Counted from the first letter of the stretch, positions 8,032 to 16,418 are shown. The stretch is DNA of 64,000 nucleotides from Streptosporangium carneum (GCF_027922005.1 NZ_BSEV01000011.1:62001-126000), one strand, 5' to 3'. The notes: a model not told the origin generated them from the sequence alone. Made by a program: numbers and translations.

Positions 8032-8061
8032 ACTTAAAGCAACTATATGATTACCTTAAGT
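8032..8061 (-). promoter_or_regulatory. AT-rich promoter/operator region of the amine oxidase gene
   Basis: An island of low GC in an otherwise GC-rich window holds inverted arms ACTTAA (8032-8037) and TTAAGT (8056-8061) with an 18-base spacer that includes ACTATATGAT. The arrangement suits a dimeric regulator overlapping the amine oxidase promoter, about 40 bases upstream of its start. Confidence 0.4.
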
Positions 8062-8140
8062 TATGTGTGATGCCAAGAGGTGAGTCACACCGGTCGAGCA
8101 CGCCGGCCCCGCGGCTGTCGGGGAGGCCGGGCGGTCCGGG

Positions 8141-8671
8141 CTACCGCCCGTTTCCCTGACAGGCCCGCACCGCGTGGAGCGCCGCGTCGTAGTCGGGGTG
8201 CCGGCCCACGGCGGGGACGTACTCGGCGTACCCGACCTCGCCGTCGGCGTCGACCACGAACACCGCGCGCGCCAGCAGGCGAAGCTCCTTGATCGCGACG
8301 CCGTACGCGAGGCCGAAGGAGAGGTCGCGGTGGTCGGACACGGTCTGGACCGCCGCGACGCCGCTCGCCCCGCACCATCGCGCCTGGGTGAAGGGCAGGT
8401 CCACCGAGACCGTGAGCACCGTGACCCCCGGCAGCCGCGCCGCCTCCTCGTTGAAGCGGCGGGTCTGCTGGTCGCAGACCGGTGTCTCGAGGGACGGCAC
8501 GACCGAGATCAGCCGGATCGTGCCCGCCGAGGAGTCCAGGGTGACCGGCGTGAAGTCGTTGGCGAGCACGGTGAACGGGGGCGCCTGCCGGCCCGCCTTC
8601 ACCTCCTCGCCGAGCAGCGTCACGGGCCGGTCCCGGAACGTCGTGACCCCGAGGCGTTCCACGACGCTCAT
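8141..8671 (-). CDS. tpx: Thiol peroxidase (Tpx-type atypical 2-Cys peroxiredoxin)
   Basis: A 176-residue cytosolic peroxiredoxin. The peroxidatic cysteine is Cys66 in PSLETPVCDQQT and the resolving cysteine Cys100 in QARWCGASG, the spacing expected for Tpx. It reduces H2O2 and, in known family members, prefers alkyl and lipid hydroperoxides, with thioredoxin as donor. The ATG overlaps the stop of the epoxide hydrolase gene (ATGA), so the two proteins are made together. In a locus that also encodes lipid-oxygenating enzymes, a role in removing lipid hydroperoxides is a reasonable inference. Confidence 0.93.
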   Translation of the reverse strand: MSVVERLGVTTFRDRPVTLLGEEVKAGRQAPPFTVLANDFTPVTLDSSAGTIRLISVVPSLETPVCDQQTRRFNEEAARLPGVTVLTVSVDLPFTQARWCGASGVAAVQTVSDHRDLSFGLAYGVAIKELRLLARAVFVVDADGEVGYAEYVPAVGRHPDYDAALHAVRACQGNGR

Positions 8672-9795
8672 GACGTGTGCTCCTGACCGTGGAGGGTGGT
8701 GAAGAAGGCGGCGATGTCCGCGGCGAGGCCCCGCGGGTCCTCGACGGCGGGGAAGTGCCCGCCGCGGTCCATGACCGTGTAGCGCTGGAGGTTGAAGTAC
8801 CGCTCGACCCACCTGCGGGGCTGGGCGGTGGGCTCCTTGGGGTACGCGGCGACCGCGGTGGGCACGCCGATCACCGGAACGTCGTCGTGGACCGGCTGCC
8901 ACGGGCGACGCAGACTCTCGGCGTACATCCGGGCCGAGCTGCCCATCGAGTTGGTGAACCAGTAGATCGACAAAGTGGTCAGGACCCGGTCCCGGGGGTA
9001 CGCCTTCTCGAAGTCGCCGTCGTGGTCGGTCCAGTCGTGCAGCTTCTCCACCAGCCAGGCCGCGGTGGCCGCCGGGGAGTCGGCCAGGTAGGCGACCGTC
9101 TGGGGCCTGGTGACGTGCATCTGGAAGTAGCCCGCGCCGGTGCGCCCCCACGCGGTGTACGCCTCCCGGCGGGCCTCCTCCTCGGGGGTCCACAGGTCGG
9201 GGGAGACGGGCGCGGCGTCGAGGGGGAAGGGCATCGTGGTGTGCAGCCCGACGACCGCGTCGGGACGCGTGTGCGCCAGCTGCTCGCCGACGATCGCGCC
9301 CCAGTCCGATCCGTACACGCCGTAGCGCTGATGGCCGAGGACCTCGGTCATCAGCCGGTGGAACAGCTCGGCCGTCTCGGCGTAGCCGACTCCCGTGCCG
9401 CGCAGCGGGGTGGAGAAGCCGTAGCCGGGCAGGTCGGGCACCACCAGCTCGAAGTCCGCCAGGAGCGGGAGCACCTCCGCGAAGTCCCAGAACGTCCACG
9501 GCCAGCCGCCGATCAGCAGCAGGGGCGTGGCGCCGGGACGCGGGGCGTGCATGTAGTGGATCGGCTGGCCGTCCAGCTCGACGCGGTAGTGGGCGTACTC
9601 GTTGACGGCCTTCTCGTGGTCGCGCCAGTCGTACCCGTTCCGCCAGTGGTCGAGCAGCTCGGCCAGGTAGGCGCGGTCGGCGCCGTACGTCCAGCCGTCG
9701 CCCAGGTCGTCGGGCAGCCGGCTGGCCGCCAGCCGCCGCCGGAGATCGTCGAGGTCCTCGTCGGGGACGGCGATCCGAAATCGGCTCGGTTTCAT
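8668..9795 (-). CDS. Epoxide hydrolase (EHN-type alpha/beta hydrolase)
   Basis: A 375-residue epoxide hydrolase with the N-terminal EHN region (about 1-110) typical of microsomal-type enzymes, followed by the alpha/beta-hydrolase core. The oxyanion motif GGWPWTFWDF is near residue 96, nucleophile Asp164 lies in GSDWGAIVG, and His347 in RGGHFPAVE completes the charge relay. It opens epoxides to vicinal diols. It starts six bases after the methyltransferase gene and overlaps tpx, so it is inside the same operon. Substrates could be epoxy-lipids or an epoxide in the local secondary metabolite. Confidence 0.92.
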   Translation of the reverse strand: MKPSRFRIAVPDEDLDDLRRRLAASRLPDDLGDGWTYGADRAYLAELLDHWRNGYDWRDHEKAVNEYAHYRVELDGQPIHYMHAPRPGATPLLLIGGWPWTFWDFAEVLPLLADFELVVPDLPGYGFSTPLRGTGVGYAETAELFHRLMTEVLGHQRYGVYGSDWGAIVGEQLAHTRPDAVVGLHTTMPFPLDAAPVSPDLWTPEEEARREAYTAWGRTGAGYFQMHVTRPQTVAYLADSPAATAAWLVEKLHDWTDHDGDFEKAYPRDRVLTTLSIYWFTNSMGSSARMYAESLRRPWQPVHDDVPVIGVPTAVAAYPKEPTAQPRRWVERYFNLQRYTVMDRGGHFPAVEDPRGLAADIAAFFTTLHGQEHTS

Positions 9796-9801
9796 GACAG
9801 G

Positions 9802-10608
9802 TCAGTCCTCCGGTTTGCGGGCGACACCGCCGTACATTCGGTTGGTGGAGTCGCCGGACCGCTCGTCGGGGTTCCACCGGCCCACCGGTACGACGCCGGG
9901 CGGCAGGATGTCGAAGCCCCGGAAGAAGTCGGTGATCTCGCCGCTGTCGCGGTAGGTCATCGAGGCGGTGGTGTTCTCGTAGATGCCCTCCATCGTCCGG
10001 CGCTCCTCGACCGGGGACCGGTCCGTGGCCAGGTGCGAGATCGCGAGGTAGGACCCGGCCGCCATGCGCGACCCGAAGGCCTCGACGATGGCGTGCGGGT
10101 TCTCGCTGTGCCTGACGAAGTGCAGGACCGCGACGAACAGGACCGCCACCGGCTCGGAGAAGTCGATCGTCTCCCGGGTGTCGGGATGGTCCAGGATCGC
10201 CGCGGGGGCGCGCACGTCCGCGGTGATGATCCGGACGTTCGCCGCCGCGTCGCCGGTGAGCAGGGGCCGCCCGTACGCGGCCACCGCGGGGTCGTTGTCG
10301 ACGTACACGACGCGGGCGTCAGGGATCGAGCGCCGGGCGACCTGGTGGGTGTTCTCCATGCTCGGCAGGCCGGCCCCGACGTCGACGAACTGGCGGATGC
10401 CGCACCGCTTCGCCAGGTGGTCGACGACCCGGCCCAGGAAACGGCGGTTCTCCCATACGACGTCGCTGGTCAGCGTCTTGCCGACCCTGCTGATCACGAG
10501 GTCGCCCGCCTGCCGGTCGACGGGGAAGTTGCTGTCGCCGTGCAGGAAGTAGTCGTACATCCTGGCCGGCGACGGCTTGTCCAGCGAAAGCGCGTTCTCG
10601 GTCGACAT
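9802..10608 (-). CDS. SAM-dependent methyltransferase, DUF574 (Methyltransf_19) family
   Basis: A 268-residue protein with the actinomycete-specific layout of this family: an N-terminal PSPARMYDYFLHGDSNFPVD block, a SAM-binding loop FVDVGAGLPSMENTHQVA at about 94-111, and VVYVDNDPAVAAYG as the ribose-binding acidic strand. Members are very common in Streptomyces and Streptosporangium, usually of unknown substrate. It is 25 bases downstream of an NTF2-like gene and just upstream of the epoxide hydrolase. Confidence 0.9.
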   Translation of the reverse strand: MSTENALSLDKPSPARMYDYFLHGDSNFPVDRQAGDLVISRVGKTLTSDVVWENRRFLGRVVDHLAKRCGIRQFVDVGAGLPSMENTHQVARRSIPDARVVYVDNDPAVAAYGRPLLTGDAAANVRIITADVRAPAAILDHPDTRETIDFSEPVAVLFVAVLHFVRHSENPHAIVEAFGSRMAAGSYLAISHLATDRSPVEERRTMEGIYENTTASMTYRDSGEITDFFRGFDILPPGVVPVGRWNPDERSGDSTNRMYGGVARKPED

Positions 10609-10633
10609 GGCGGCTCCTCAGGCGGGCTCGACG

Positions 10634-11101
10634 TCAGCTCTTGATGGGGCTCTGGTGGAAGGACAGCAGCTCCAGCCGTCCCTCCGAGCACCTGCGGATC
10701 ACCCACGTGGCGTGGAACAGGCGCTCGGGCGCGGCCACGGTCTCGCCGGGCAGCAGGACCCCGGCCTCCTCGACCACCATCGCGACGTCGTCGCTGAGAA
10801 AGTCGAGGAACAGGGTGCGCCCGGCGACGTTGCAGTCCTTGAAGGGCCCGGCGAAGGCCGCCTTCACATAGGCGCGGATCTCCTCGCGGTCGCGCAGCTC
10901 GTCGTCGTACTGGACCAGGCTGCCGTTCTCGGCGAAGACGTCGGCGAAGGCGTCGGGGTCCTTCGCGGTCACCCCCGCCTGGATCCGCATCGGCACGGTG
11001 AGCACGGCCTTCTCGTCGTCGCCGGTGAACCGCCCGTAGAAGGAGGTGACCGCGTCGACCCCGGCGGCCGCGAGGATCTCCGCGGCGTTGCCCCAGGACA
11101 T
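10634..11101 (-). CDS. SgcJ/EcaC-family NTF2-like (SnoaL/DUF4440-type) protein 1
   Basis: A 155-residue cone-shaped alpha+beta barrel protein of the NTF2-like superfamily. The core KAVLTVPMRIQ, DAFADVFAENGSLV and REEIRAYVKAAF blocks are shared with three other proteins in this window (11107-11562, 11601-12080 and the C-terminal domain of 12838-14589). Related small proteins act as cyclases, hydroxylases or isomerases, or as ligand-binding accessories in natural-product pathways (SgcJ in enediyne biosynthesis). It starts five bases after the preceding paralogue stops. The particular reaction is unknown. Confidence 0.85.
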   Translation of the reverse strand: MSWGNAAEILAAAGVDAVTSFYGRFTGDDEKAVLTVPMRIQAGVTAKDPDAFADVFAENGSLVQYDDELRDREEIRAYVKAAFAGPFKDCNVAGRTLFLDFLSDDVAMVVEEAGVLLPGETVAAPERLFHATWVIRRCSEGRLELLSFHQSPIKS

Positions 11102-11106
11102 CGCCC

Positions 11107-11562
11107 TTACCCGGCGATCGGGCTTGTCTGGTGGGAGATGAGCTTCCACTCCTGGCCCTGCTTCACGATCACGTACATGGCCCGGCCCGCCTGGCCGGGG
11201 GCCAGCTCGGTCTCGCCGTCGCGCAGGATCCCGCCGTCGGTGACGGCCAGCGCGACGTCGGCCGCGACCAGCCTGACCTCCACGGGCTCCTCGACGACCC
11301 GGGCGGCCCGGTAGGGACCGGCGAAGCCCTCGGCCATGTAGGCGCGGATCTCCTCGCGTCCCCTGAGCTGCGTGTCGCCCACGAGCAGGCTGCCGTTGTC
11401 GACGAAGACGTCGGCGAAGGCGTCGGCGTCGCCGCTCTCCCACGCGGCTCGGATGCGTAACGGGACGCTGAGGACCGCGCCTTCGACTCCGTTGCTGTAC
11501 CGGCCGTAGTTGCCGGCCCACTGCCTGGCCTGGGCGACCAGCGCGGCGGCCTCGTCCGACAT
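11107..11562 (-). CDS. SgcJ/EcaC-family NTF2-like protein 2
   Basis: A 151-residue paralogue of the flanking NTF2-like proteins, with GAVLSVPLRIRAAW, DAFADVFVDNGSLL and REEIRAYMAEGF. The chosen ATG at 11560-11562 has GGAGGAG eight bases upstream. An ORF extending to 11661 is open but has no support. It is the middle gene of three adjacent paralogues; retention of diverged copies side by side suggests hetero-oligomers or successive steps rather than simple redundancy. Confidence 0.85.
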   Translation of the reverse strand: MSDEAAALVAQARQWAGNYGRYSNGVEGAVLSVPLRIRAAWESGDADAFADVFVDNGSLLVGDTQLRGREEIRAYMAEGFAGPYRAARVVEEPVEVRLVAADVALAVTDGGILRDGETELAPGQAGRAMYVIVKQGQEWKLISHQTSPIAG

Positions 11563-11600
11563 TCGCTCTCCTCCAATGTGATCGGTTGGTTCCACCGCTC

Positions 11601-12080
11601 TCACCACCGCAGCGTCGCGCCCTCGCCACGCGGGGTGTTCTGGTATCCGGCCAGCAGCCACGTACCGTCCTGGCGGACGACCACCCAGGTCGAACGGACC
11701 GCAAGCTCGGGGGCGATCTCGGTCGCGCCCGGCGTCAGGATCCCGCCGTGCGTCCGGATCAACGCCACGTCGCCCGACGCAAAGCGCACGTCCACCGGGC
11801 GGCCGGTCACGCCGGTGCCCTTGAAAGGTCCGGCGTAGGCGGCCGTCATGAACGCCCGGATCTCCTCACGGCCGCGCTTGAGCACGTCGCCGGGCAGGAT
11901 CAGGACACCGTTCTCGGTGAAGACCTCCGCCACGCCGTCAGGGTCGTTGCGCGACCAGGCCTCGACCAGGCGGAGCGGGACGCCGAGCACCTCCTTCTCC
12001 TCGTCGCTGGTGAACTCCCCGTAGTAGGCGGCCAGCCCCGCGCCTTCGGAGATCACCGCTGACGAAGCACCTGTGGACAT
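11601..12080 (-). CDS. SgcJ/EcaC-family NTF2-like protein 3 (first gene of the operon)
   Basis: A 159-residue NTF2-like protein with KEVLGVPLRLVEAW, DGVAEVFTENGVLI and REEIRAFMTAAY. The ATG at 12078-12080 is preceded by AAGGAGA at suitable spacing; a GTG two codons earlier (12086) is possible. It is probably the promoter-proximal gene of the minus-strand operon running to tpx. The 240-base gap to the divergent split-barrel gene would hold both promoters. Confidence 0.85.
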   Translation of the reverse strand: MSTGASSAVISEGAGLAAYYGEFTSDEEKEVLGVPLRLVEAWSRNDPDGVAEVFTENGVLILPGDVLKRGREEIRAFMTAAYAGPFKGTGVTGRPVDVRFASGDVALIRTHGGILTPGATEIAPELAVRSTWVVVRQDGTWLLAGYQNTPRGEGATLRW

Positions 12081-12319
12081 GACCACTCTCCTTCAGATTC
12101 CGACTGTGTCACCAGAGCATCGTCATCCGGGCCGGAGCCGCCCCGCATCTCCGACATTGCTGCGCGGGCCGGACCACGACGTCGGAGACCCCGCGACATC
12201 GGAGGGCGAGCCGCCGTCCGTGCGGTAGGGTGCTGTCCGGCCCGGAGCCGAACGCGTCGCAGGTCCCGGGGGCGTCAGACAGCCGTGAGAGAGCCATCCG
12301 AGAGACCGGAGACGGCACA

Positions 12320-12841
12320 TTGGCAGCGACAGAACCGGTGGCCGAGCCGATCCTGCCCGGTGACGAGGGGCCGCCGACACCGTGGACCCAGGCCGGGGAG
12401 CGTCTGGCCGCGGCGCGCACGTACTGGCTGGCCACCACCGGCCCCGGCGGGCGGCCGCACATCAGGCCGTTGATCGGGATCGTGGTGGACGGAATCCTCC
12501 AGGTGAGCTCAAGCCCGGGGTCCCGCAAGAGCCGGAACCTGGAGCACAACGCGTCCTGCGCCGTCACGGCGTCGTGCGAGGGCTTCGACATGGTCGTCGA
12601 GGGCACCGCGGCGCGGGTCGACGACGCGTCCCTGCTGCGGCGGGCGGCGGACGCCTTCCAGACCAAGTACGGCTGGCCGCTGTCCGTGCGGGACGGCGCC
12701 TTCCACGCCGAGTACGGCGCGCCGACCGCCGGCGACCCTCCCTACCACCTGTACGCGCTGACACCCGTGACGGCCTTCGGCTTCCCGACCTCCGGGTCGT
12801 TCACCCCGACGCGCTGGCGCTTCGCGGCCGGCCGTCCCTAG
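12320..12841 (+). CDS. Pyridoxamine 5'-phosphate oxidase-like flavin split-barrel protein
   Basis: A 173-residue protein from the TTG at 12320, which has GGAG at good spacing; an upstream in-frame GTG at 12230 is open but poorly supported. The motif AARTYWLATTGPGGRPHIRPL is the first strands of the FMN- or F420-binding split barrel, followed by SRKSRNLEHNASCAVTASC. Members bind FMN, F420 or haem and carry out reductions or oxidations on small molecules. It is isolated on the plus strand between two minus-strand operons, and its TAG overlaps the stop of the convergent glycosyltransferase gene within CTAG. Confidence 0.82.
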   Translation: MAATEPVAEPILPGDEGPPTPWTQAGERLAAARTYWLATTGPGGRPHIRPLIGIVVDGILQVSSSPGSRKSRNLEHNASCAVTASCEGFDMVVEGTAARVDDASLLRRAADAFQTKYGWPLSVRDGAFHAEYGAPTAGDPPYHLYALTPVTAFGFPTSGSFTPTRWRFAAGRP

Positions 12842-13317
12842 CCGATCGGGCTGCTGTGGTGCGACAGCAGCAGCACCTCGCCGTCCGGCTGCCTGACGAC
12901 CACCCATGTCGCGCGGATCCGGTTCTCCGGTGCGATCTCCGTCTCGCCGCGCCTGATGATCCCGCCCTCGGTGACCGCCATGGCGACGTCCTCGGAGAGG
13001 AAGTCCACCGACAACGGCCAGCCCTTGACCCGGGCGCCCCGCAGGGGCCCGTCGAAACCGGCCGACATGTAGGCGCGGATCTCCTCCCGGCTGGTCAGCT
13101 GGGTGTCCCGCATGAGCAGGCTGCCGCGCTCGGCGAACGCGTTCGCGAACGCGTCCGGGTCGTTGCTCGCCCAGGCGGCCTGGATCCGCATCGGCACGGT
13201 GAGCACGGCCTTCTCGTCCTCGGCGGTGAACTGACGGTAGTAGGAGACGTCCTCATCGAGGCCGGCCACGGCGAGGATCTCCGACGACCTGCCCCACGGT
13301 GAGACTTCGGCGGGCAT
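12838..13317 (-). CDS. Possible separate NTF2-like gene nested at the end of the GT2 frame
   Basis: The ATG at 13315-13317 would give a 159-residue SgcJ/EcaC-family protein whose N-terminus lines up with those of the three paralogues at 10634-12080 and whose core KAVLTVPMRIQAAW is nearly identical to that of the first. A purine-rich AAGAGAGAGTGAG stretch precedes it. This is an alternative reading of the same frame as the glycosyltransferase fusion, not an additional piece of DNA. Confidence 0.45.
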   Translation of the reverse strand: MPAEVSPWGRSSEILAVAGLDEDVSYYRQFTAEDEKAVLTVPMRIQAAWASNDPDAFANAFAERGSLLMRDTQLTSREEIRAYMSAGFDGPLRGARVKGWPLSVDFLSEDVAMAVTEGGIIRRGETEIAPENRIRATWVVVRQPDGEVLLLSHHSSPIG

Positions 13318-14589
13318 ACGGCTCACTCTCTCTTGTCTGAGTTGTCGAGATCTGAGTTGTCGAGACATGTGCACCTCGCGGCCGACGCGACGGGCCTCGG
13401 CGAGCAGCTCCCCGCCCCACCCCTCCCAGAGCCCGGCCAGCCTCGATGTGATGATCACGGTGTCGGCCGACCGGTCGGCCAGCGGGGTGCGCAGGCCGAT
13501 CGCGTGGTGTCCGGTGTGCCGTCCCCCGGCGAGCGCCCGGTCCAGCAGCTCCCGGTCGAAGTCCAGCACGACCGCCGACGGCGGCAGGCTCGCGGGCAGC
13601 CGGCCGCCGGCGCCAACGACGACCACGCCGTCGCCGTCGTCCCGCCCGGTACGGCGCAGCGCCTCGGCGACCTCGTCCGACACGTCCGTGTCGCGGGCCC
13701 GGTGCCGCCACGCCTCCAGGGCGCGGTACTCCTCGTCCCAGTCCCAGAAGCGCCATCCGGCGATCAGGACCGCCCCCAGCTCGACCACCGGCTCCCGGTG
13801 CCTGTCCAGGAACAGCCCCATGTTGCGGGTGAAGTGCGCCCAGTTCGCCGCCAGGTCGCGGTCGTGCGGCATGTTGACCACCCAGGCGCCGGGGACGACG
13901 CGGAACGGCAGTCCGTGGCGGACGATCCGGAAGCCCAGCTCCAGGTCCTCCCCGCCCCAGCCGTGGAAGTCCTCGTCGAACCCGCCGACGGCCCAGAAGT
14001 CGTCGGCCCTGATGGAGCAGTTGCCGGTCCAGAAGAACTGCCAGGGCACCGCGCGGCGGTTCAGGTCGCCGTCGTGCTCGGCGAGCAGCGCGACCCTGAG
14101 GTCGAGGAAGGCCGGCCGGTCGTGGAAGCGCGCGTAGACCTCCTCCGGCGGGAGCCGGTCGATGACCTCGGCCAGGCCCGGCATCGGGTTCTCCGGGTTG
14201 TAGCCGTGGGTGTGGCCGACGACCGCGACGCGCTCGCCGGTCGCGTGCGCCGCGAGATGGTGCGCGAGGCAGTCGGGGCCGGCCAGCACCCCGGAGTCCA
14301 GGAAGGCCAGGATCGGCGCGGACGCCAGCCGTGCTCCGGCGTTGCGCGCGCCCGCCGCCCGGAACCCCCGGTCCTCCTGGAAGTGGTAGACGATCCTGAG
14401 TCGGTCGGCGAAGGACTCGGCGACCTGCCGGGTGGTGTCCGACGACCCGTCGTCGGACACCACGACCTCGAACTCGTCGCCCGGCAGGCGCTGCAGGGTC
14501 AGCTGCTCCAGCGCCCTGCGGAGCTGCTCGCCCCGGTTGTACGTGGGGATGACGACCGAGATCCTCGGAGGGGTCTCGCCTGCGCGCAC
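12838..14589 (-). CDS. GT2 glycosyltransferase read in frame into an NTF2-like domain
   Basis: An uninterrupted 583-codon frame. Residues 1-280 are a GT2 glycosyltransferase: RISVVIPTYNRGEQLRRAL, then VVVSDDGSSDTT, FLDSGVLAGPDC in the place of the usual DxD, and GWGGEDLELGFR, the galactosyltransferase-type C-terminal acidic motif. Residues about 280-420 contain degenerate helical and sugar-nucleotide-like sequence. From Met425 the sequence is a complete SgcJ/EcaC-type domain that begins where the stand-alone paralogues begin. The junction carries a 15-bp tandem duplication. GTG start at 14587-14589. Either a genuine fusion or two genes whose boundary lost its stop; the internal ATG is annotated separately. 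Confidence 0.72.
   Translation of the reverse strand: MRAGETPPRISVVIPTYNRGEQLRRALEQLTLQRLPGDEFEVVVSDDGSSDTTRQVAESFADRLRIVYHFQEDRGFRAAGARNAGARLASAPILAFLDSGVLAGPDCLAHHLAAHATGERVAVVGHTHGYNPENPMPGLAEVIDRLPPEEVYARFHDRPAFLDLRVALLAEHDGDLNRRAVPWQFFWTGNCSIRADDFWAVGGFDEDFHGWGGEDLELGFRIVRHGLPFRVVPGAWVVNMPHDRDLAANWAHFTRNMGLFLDRHREPVVELGAVLIAGWRFWDWDEEYRALEAWRHRARDTDVSDEVAEALRRTGRDDGDGVVVVGAGGRLPASLPPSAVVLDFDRELLDRALAGGRHTGHHAIGLRTPLADRSADTVIITSRLAGLWEGWGGELLAEARRVGREVHMSRQLRSRQLRQERVSRMPAEVSPWGRSSEILAVAGLDEDVSYYRQFTAEDEKAVLTVPMRIQAAWASNDPDAFANAFAERGSLLMRDTQLTSREEIRAYMSAGFDGPLRGARVKGWPLSVDFLSEDVAMAVTEGGIIRRGETEIAPENRIRATWVVVRQPDGEVLLLSHHSSPIG
13336..13365. repeat. 15-bp tandem duplication at the GT2/NTF2 junction
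   Basis: TCTGAGTTGTCGAGA occurs twice back to back (13336-13350, 13351-13365). On the minus strand this duplicates a five-residue SRQLR unit in the linker and keeps the frame open. Confidence 0.92.
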
Positions 14590-14633
14590 CGGACCTCACC
14601 TTCCTCGAAGCGATGTCGAGACGGCTCGCCGCC

Positions 14634-16418
14634 TCACCGGTATGCCTTGGCCTGCAACGCGAACAGCTCCGCGTAGAGCCCGTCACCGGCGGCGAGCGTC
14701 GCGTGGTCGCCGATCTCCGCGACCCGGCCGTCCCGGACCACGATGATCAGGTCGGCCATCCGCACGGTGGAGAAGCGGTGCGAGACCAGCACGGTGATCG
14801 CGCCGGTCGTGTCCGCGACCCGGCGGGCCTGGCTCGCGTACCGTTCGAACAGGGCGTGCTCGGCCTCCGGGTCGAGGGCCGAGGTGGGCTCGTCGAGCAC
14901 CAGCAGCAACGGGGTGTCGCGCATCAGCGCCCGGCCGAGCGCCAGCCGCTGCCACTGCCCGCCGGACAGCTCGGCGCCGTCGGCGTAGCTCTTGCCGAGC
15001 TGGGTGTCCAGCCCGTCCGGCAGGCCGTCCAGCACGTCCGTCGCCTGCGCCCGCTCCAGCGCCGCGCGGATCGCGGAGTCGGAGGACAGCTGGGACAGGT
15101 CGCCGACGCCGACCGTCTGCCTGGCCTGGAACTCGAACCGGACGAAGTCCTGGAACCCGGCGGCGATGCGCAGCCGCCAGTCCTCGACGGGCATCCGCCG
15201 CAGGTCCACCCCGTCCACCAGGATCCGGCCCTGTGACGGCCGGTAGAAGCCGCAGAGCAGCTTGACCAGGGTGCTCTTGCCCGCGCCGTTCTCGCCGACG
15301 ACGGCCACGGTGGCCCCGGCCGGGAGTGTGAGGCGGACGTCCTCCAGCACCGGCGCGTCCGTGCCCGGGTAGGTGAAGCTCACCCCGTCCAGCTCGATGC
15401 CGTGCCTGAGCCCCTGCGGCGGGTCGGCGTCCACCGGCACCGGCTCGGGCGCGGTCACCAGCGCGCGCAGCGTCCTGAGCCGCCGGTAGGCGCCGGCCAT
15501 CCGCTGCAGCTGCTGCAGCAGCGTGACCGCCTGGGTGACCTGCTGGTTCACCTGTGTGGCCAGGACGATCACCAGCACGACGTCGCCGACGCCGCGACGG
15601 CCCGCGATCGCCTCCCGGATGACCAGGAGCATCGCGCCGACGTAGGCGAGGGCGAAGCAGATCTGCCCGGCGGCCCGCACCCACGTCGCGACGAGGTGGG
15701 CCCGCCACAGGCCGTGGGTGGTCGCCTTCCACGCCGCCCGGTGGCGGCTGCGCAGGGTGTCCTGGAGCCGGAAGACGCGCAGCTCACCGGCCGCGCCGGC
15801 CGAGGTGGACAGGCGGAACAGGTTCAGCGCGACACGGGTCGACTCGGCGGTCGAGGTCTTGGCGCGGTCGAGGATCCGCTCGGCCCACCGCCCGGTCATC
15901 AGCGAGGGGACCGCGGCCAGCGGCAGCAGCAGCAGGATCGGGTTCAGCACCGCGAGCAGGACCGCGGTGAACAGCACGGCCAGGGCCAGGCCGATGCTGT
16001 TCAGCAGCGACTCCAGGCCCGTGCGGAACTGGCGGGCGTCCTGTTGCAGGACCGTCAGCGTGTCGGCGTGCTCGGCCTGTTCGTGGTGGGAGACGCCGGG
16101 CGAGCCGTTGGAGACCGCGACGAGCTGCTCGTCGAAGTCCAGCTCGCCGAGCTCCGACAGCTCGAAGTAGAAGATGTGCGCGAAGTGCTCGAAGGTGAGG
16201 ACGGCGACGGCCAGGACGGCGACCGCGACTCCGGCCAGTGCCGCCTGGGCGGCGCGCCCGGCGACGATCTGGTCGGTCATCCAGGCCAGCGTCGCCGCGA
16301 GCAGCGGCGCGGCCACCGCGCCGACGATCATCAGGACCACCGAGACGGCGGTCTTGCGCCGGTCCAGCCGCCAGGCCGTGGTGATCATCTGCCACGAGCC
16401 GGTGAACACCTCTGTCAT
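14634..16418 (-). CDS. ABC exporter half-transporter, second subunit (TMD-NBD)
   Basis: 594 residues: about six transmembrane helices (residues 20-310), then a nucleotide-binding domain with Walker A GENGAGKST, signature LSGGQWQR, Walker B LLLVLDEPTSALD and H-loop VLVSHRFSTVR. Its ATG overlaps the stop of the first half-transporter (ATGA), so the two are made together and probably form a heterodimer exporting a small molecule or peptide. A stretch of residues (190-240) with LFRLSTSAGAAGELRVF corresponds to the coupling helix region. The preceding small ORF and the flanking glycosyltransferases point to export of a locally made product. Confidence 0.93.
   Translation of the reverse strand: MTEVFTGSWQMITTAWRLDRRKTAVSVVLMIVGAVAAPLLAATLAWMTDQIVAGRAAQAALAGVAVAVLAVAVLTFEHFAHIFYFELSELGELDFDEQLVAVSNGSPGVSHHEQAEHADTLTVLQQDARQFRTGLESLLNSIGLALAVLFTAVLLAVLNPILLLLPLAAVPSLMTGRWAERILDRAKTSTAESTRVALNLFRLSTSAGAAGELRVFRLQDTLRSRHRAAWKATTHGLWRAHLVATWVRAAGQICFALAYVGAMLLVIREAIAGRRGVGDVVLVIVLATQVNQQVTQAVTLLQQLQRMAGAYRRLRTLRALVTAPEPVPVDADPPQGLRHGIELDGVSFTYPGTDAPVLEDVRLTLPAGATVAVVGENGAGKSTLVKLLCGFYRPSQGRILVDGVDLRRMPVEDWRLRIAAGFQDFVRFEFQARQTVGVGDLSQLSSDSAIRAALERAQATDVLDGLPDGLDTQLGKSYADGAELSGGQWQRLALGRALMRDTPLLLVLDEPTSALDPEAEHALFERYASQARRVADTTGAITVLVSHRFSTVRMADLIIVVRDGRVAEIGDHATLAAGDGLYAELFALQAKAYR

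Noticed and set aside
8141..9877. One continuous 578-codon frame through tpx and the epoxide hydrolase region
   Set aside because: The upstream part is a shadow of the epoxide hydrolase in another frame; Tpx begins at the ATG ending at 8671.
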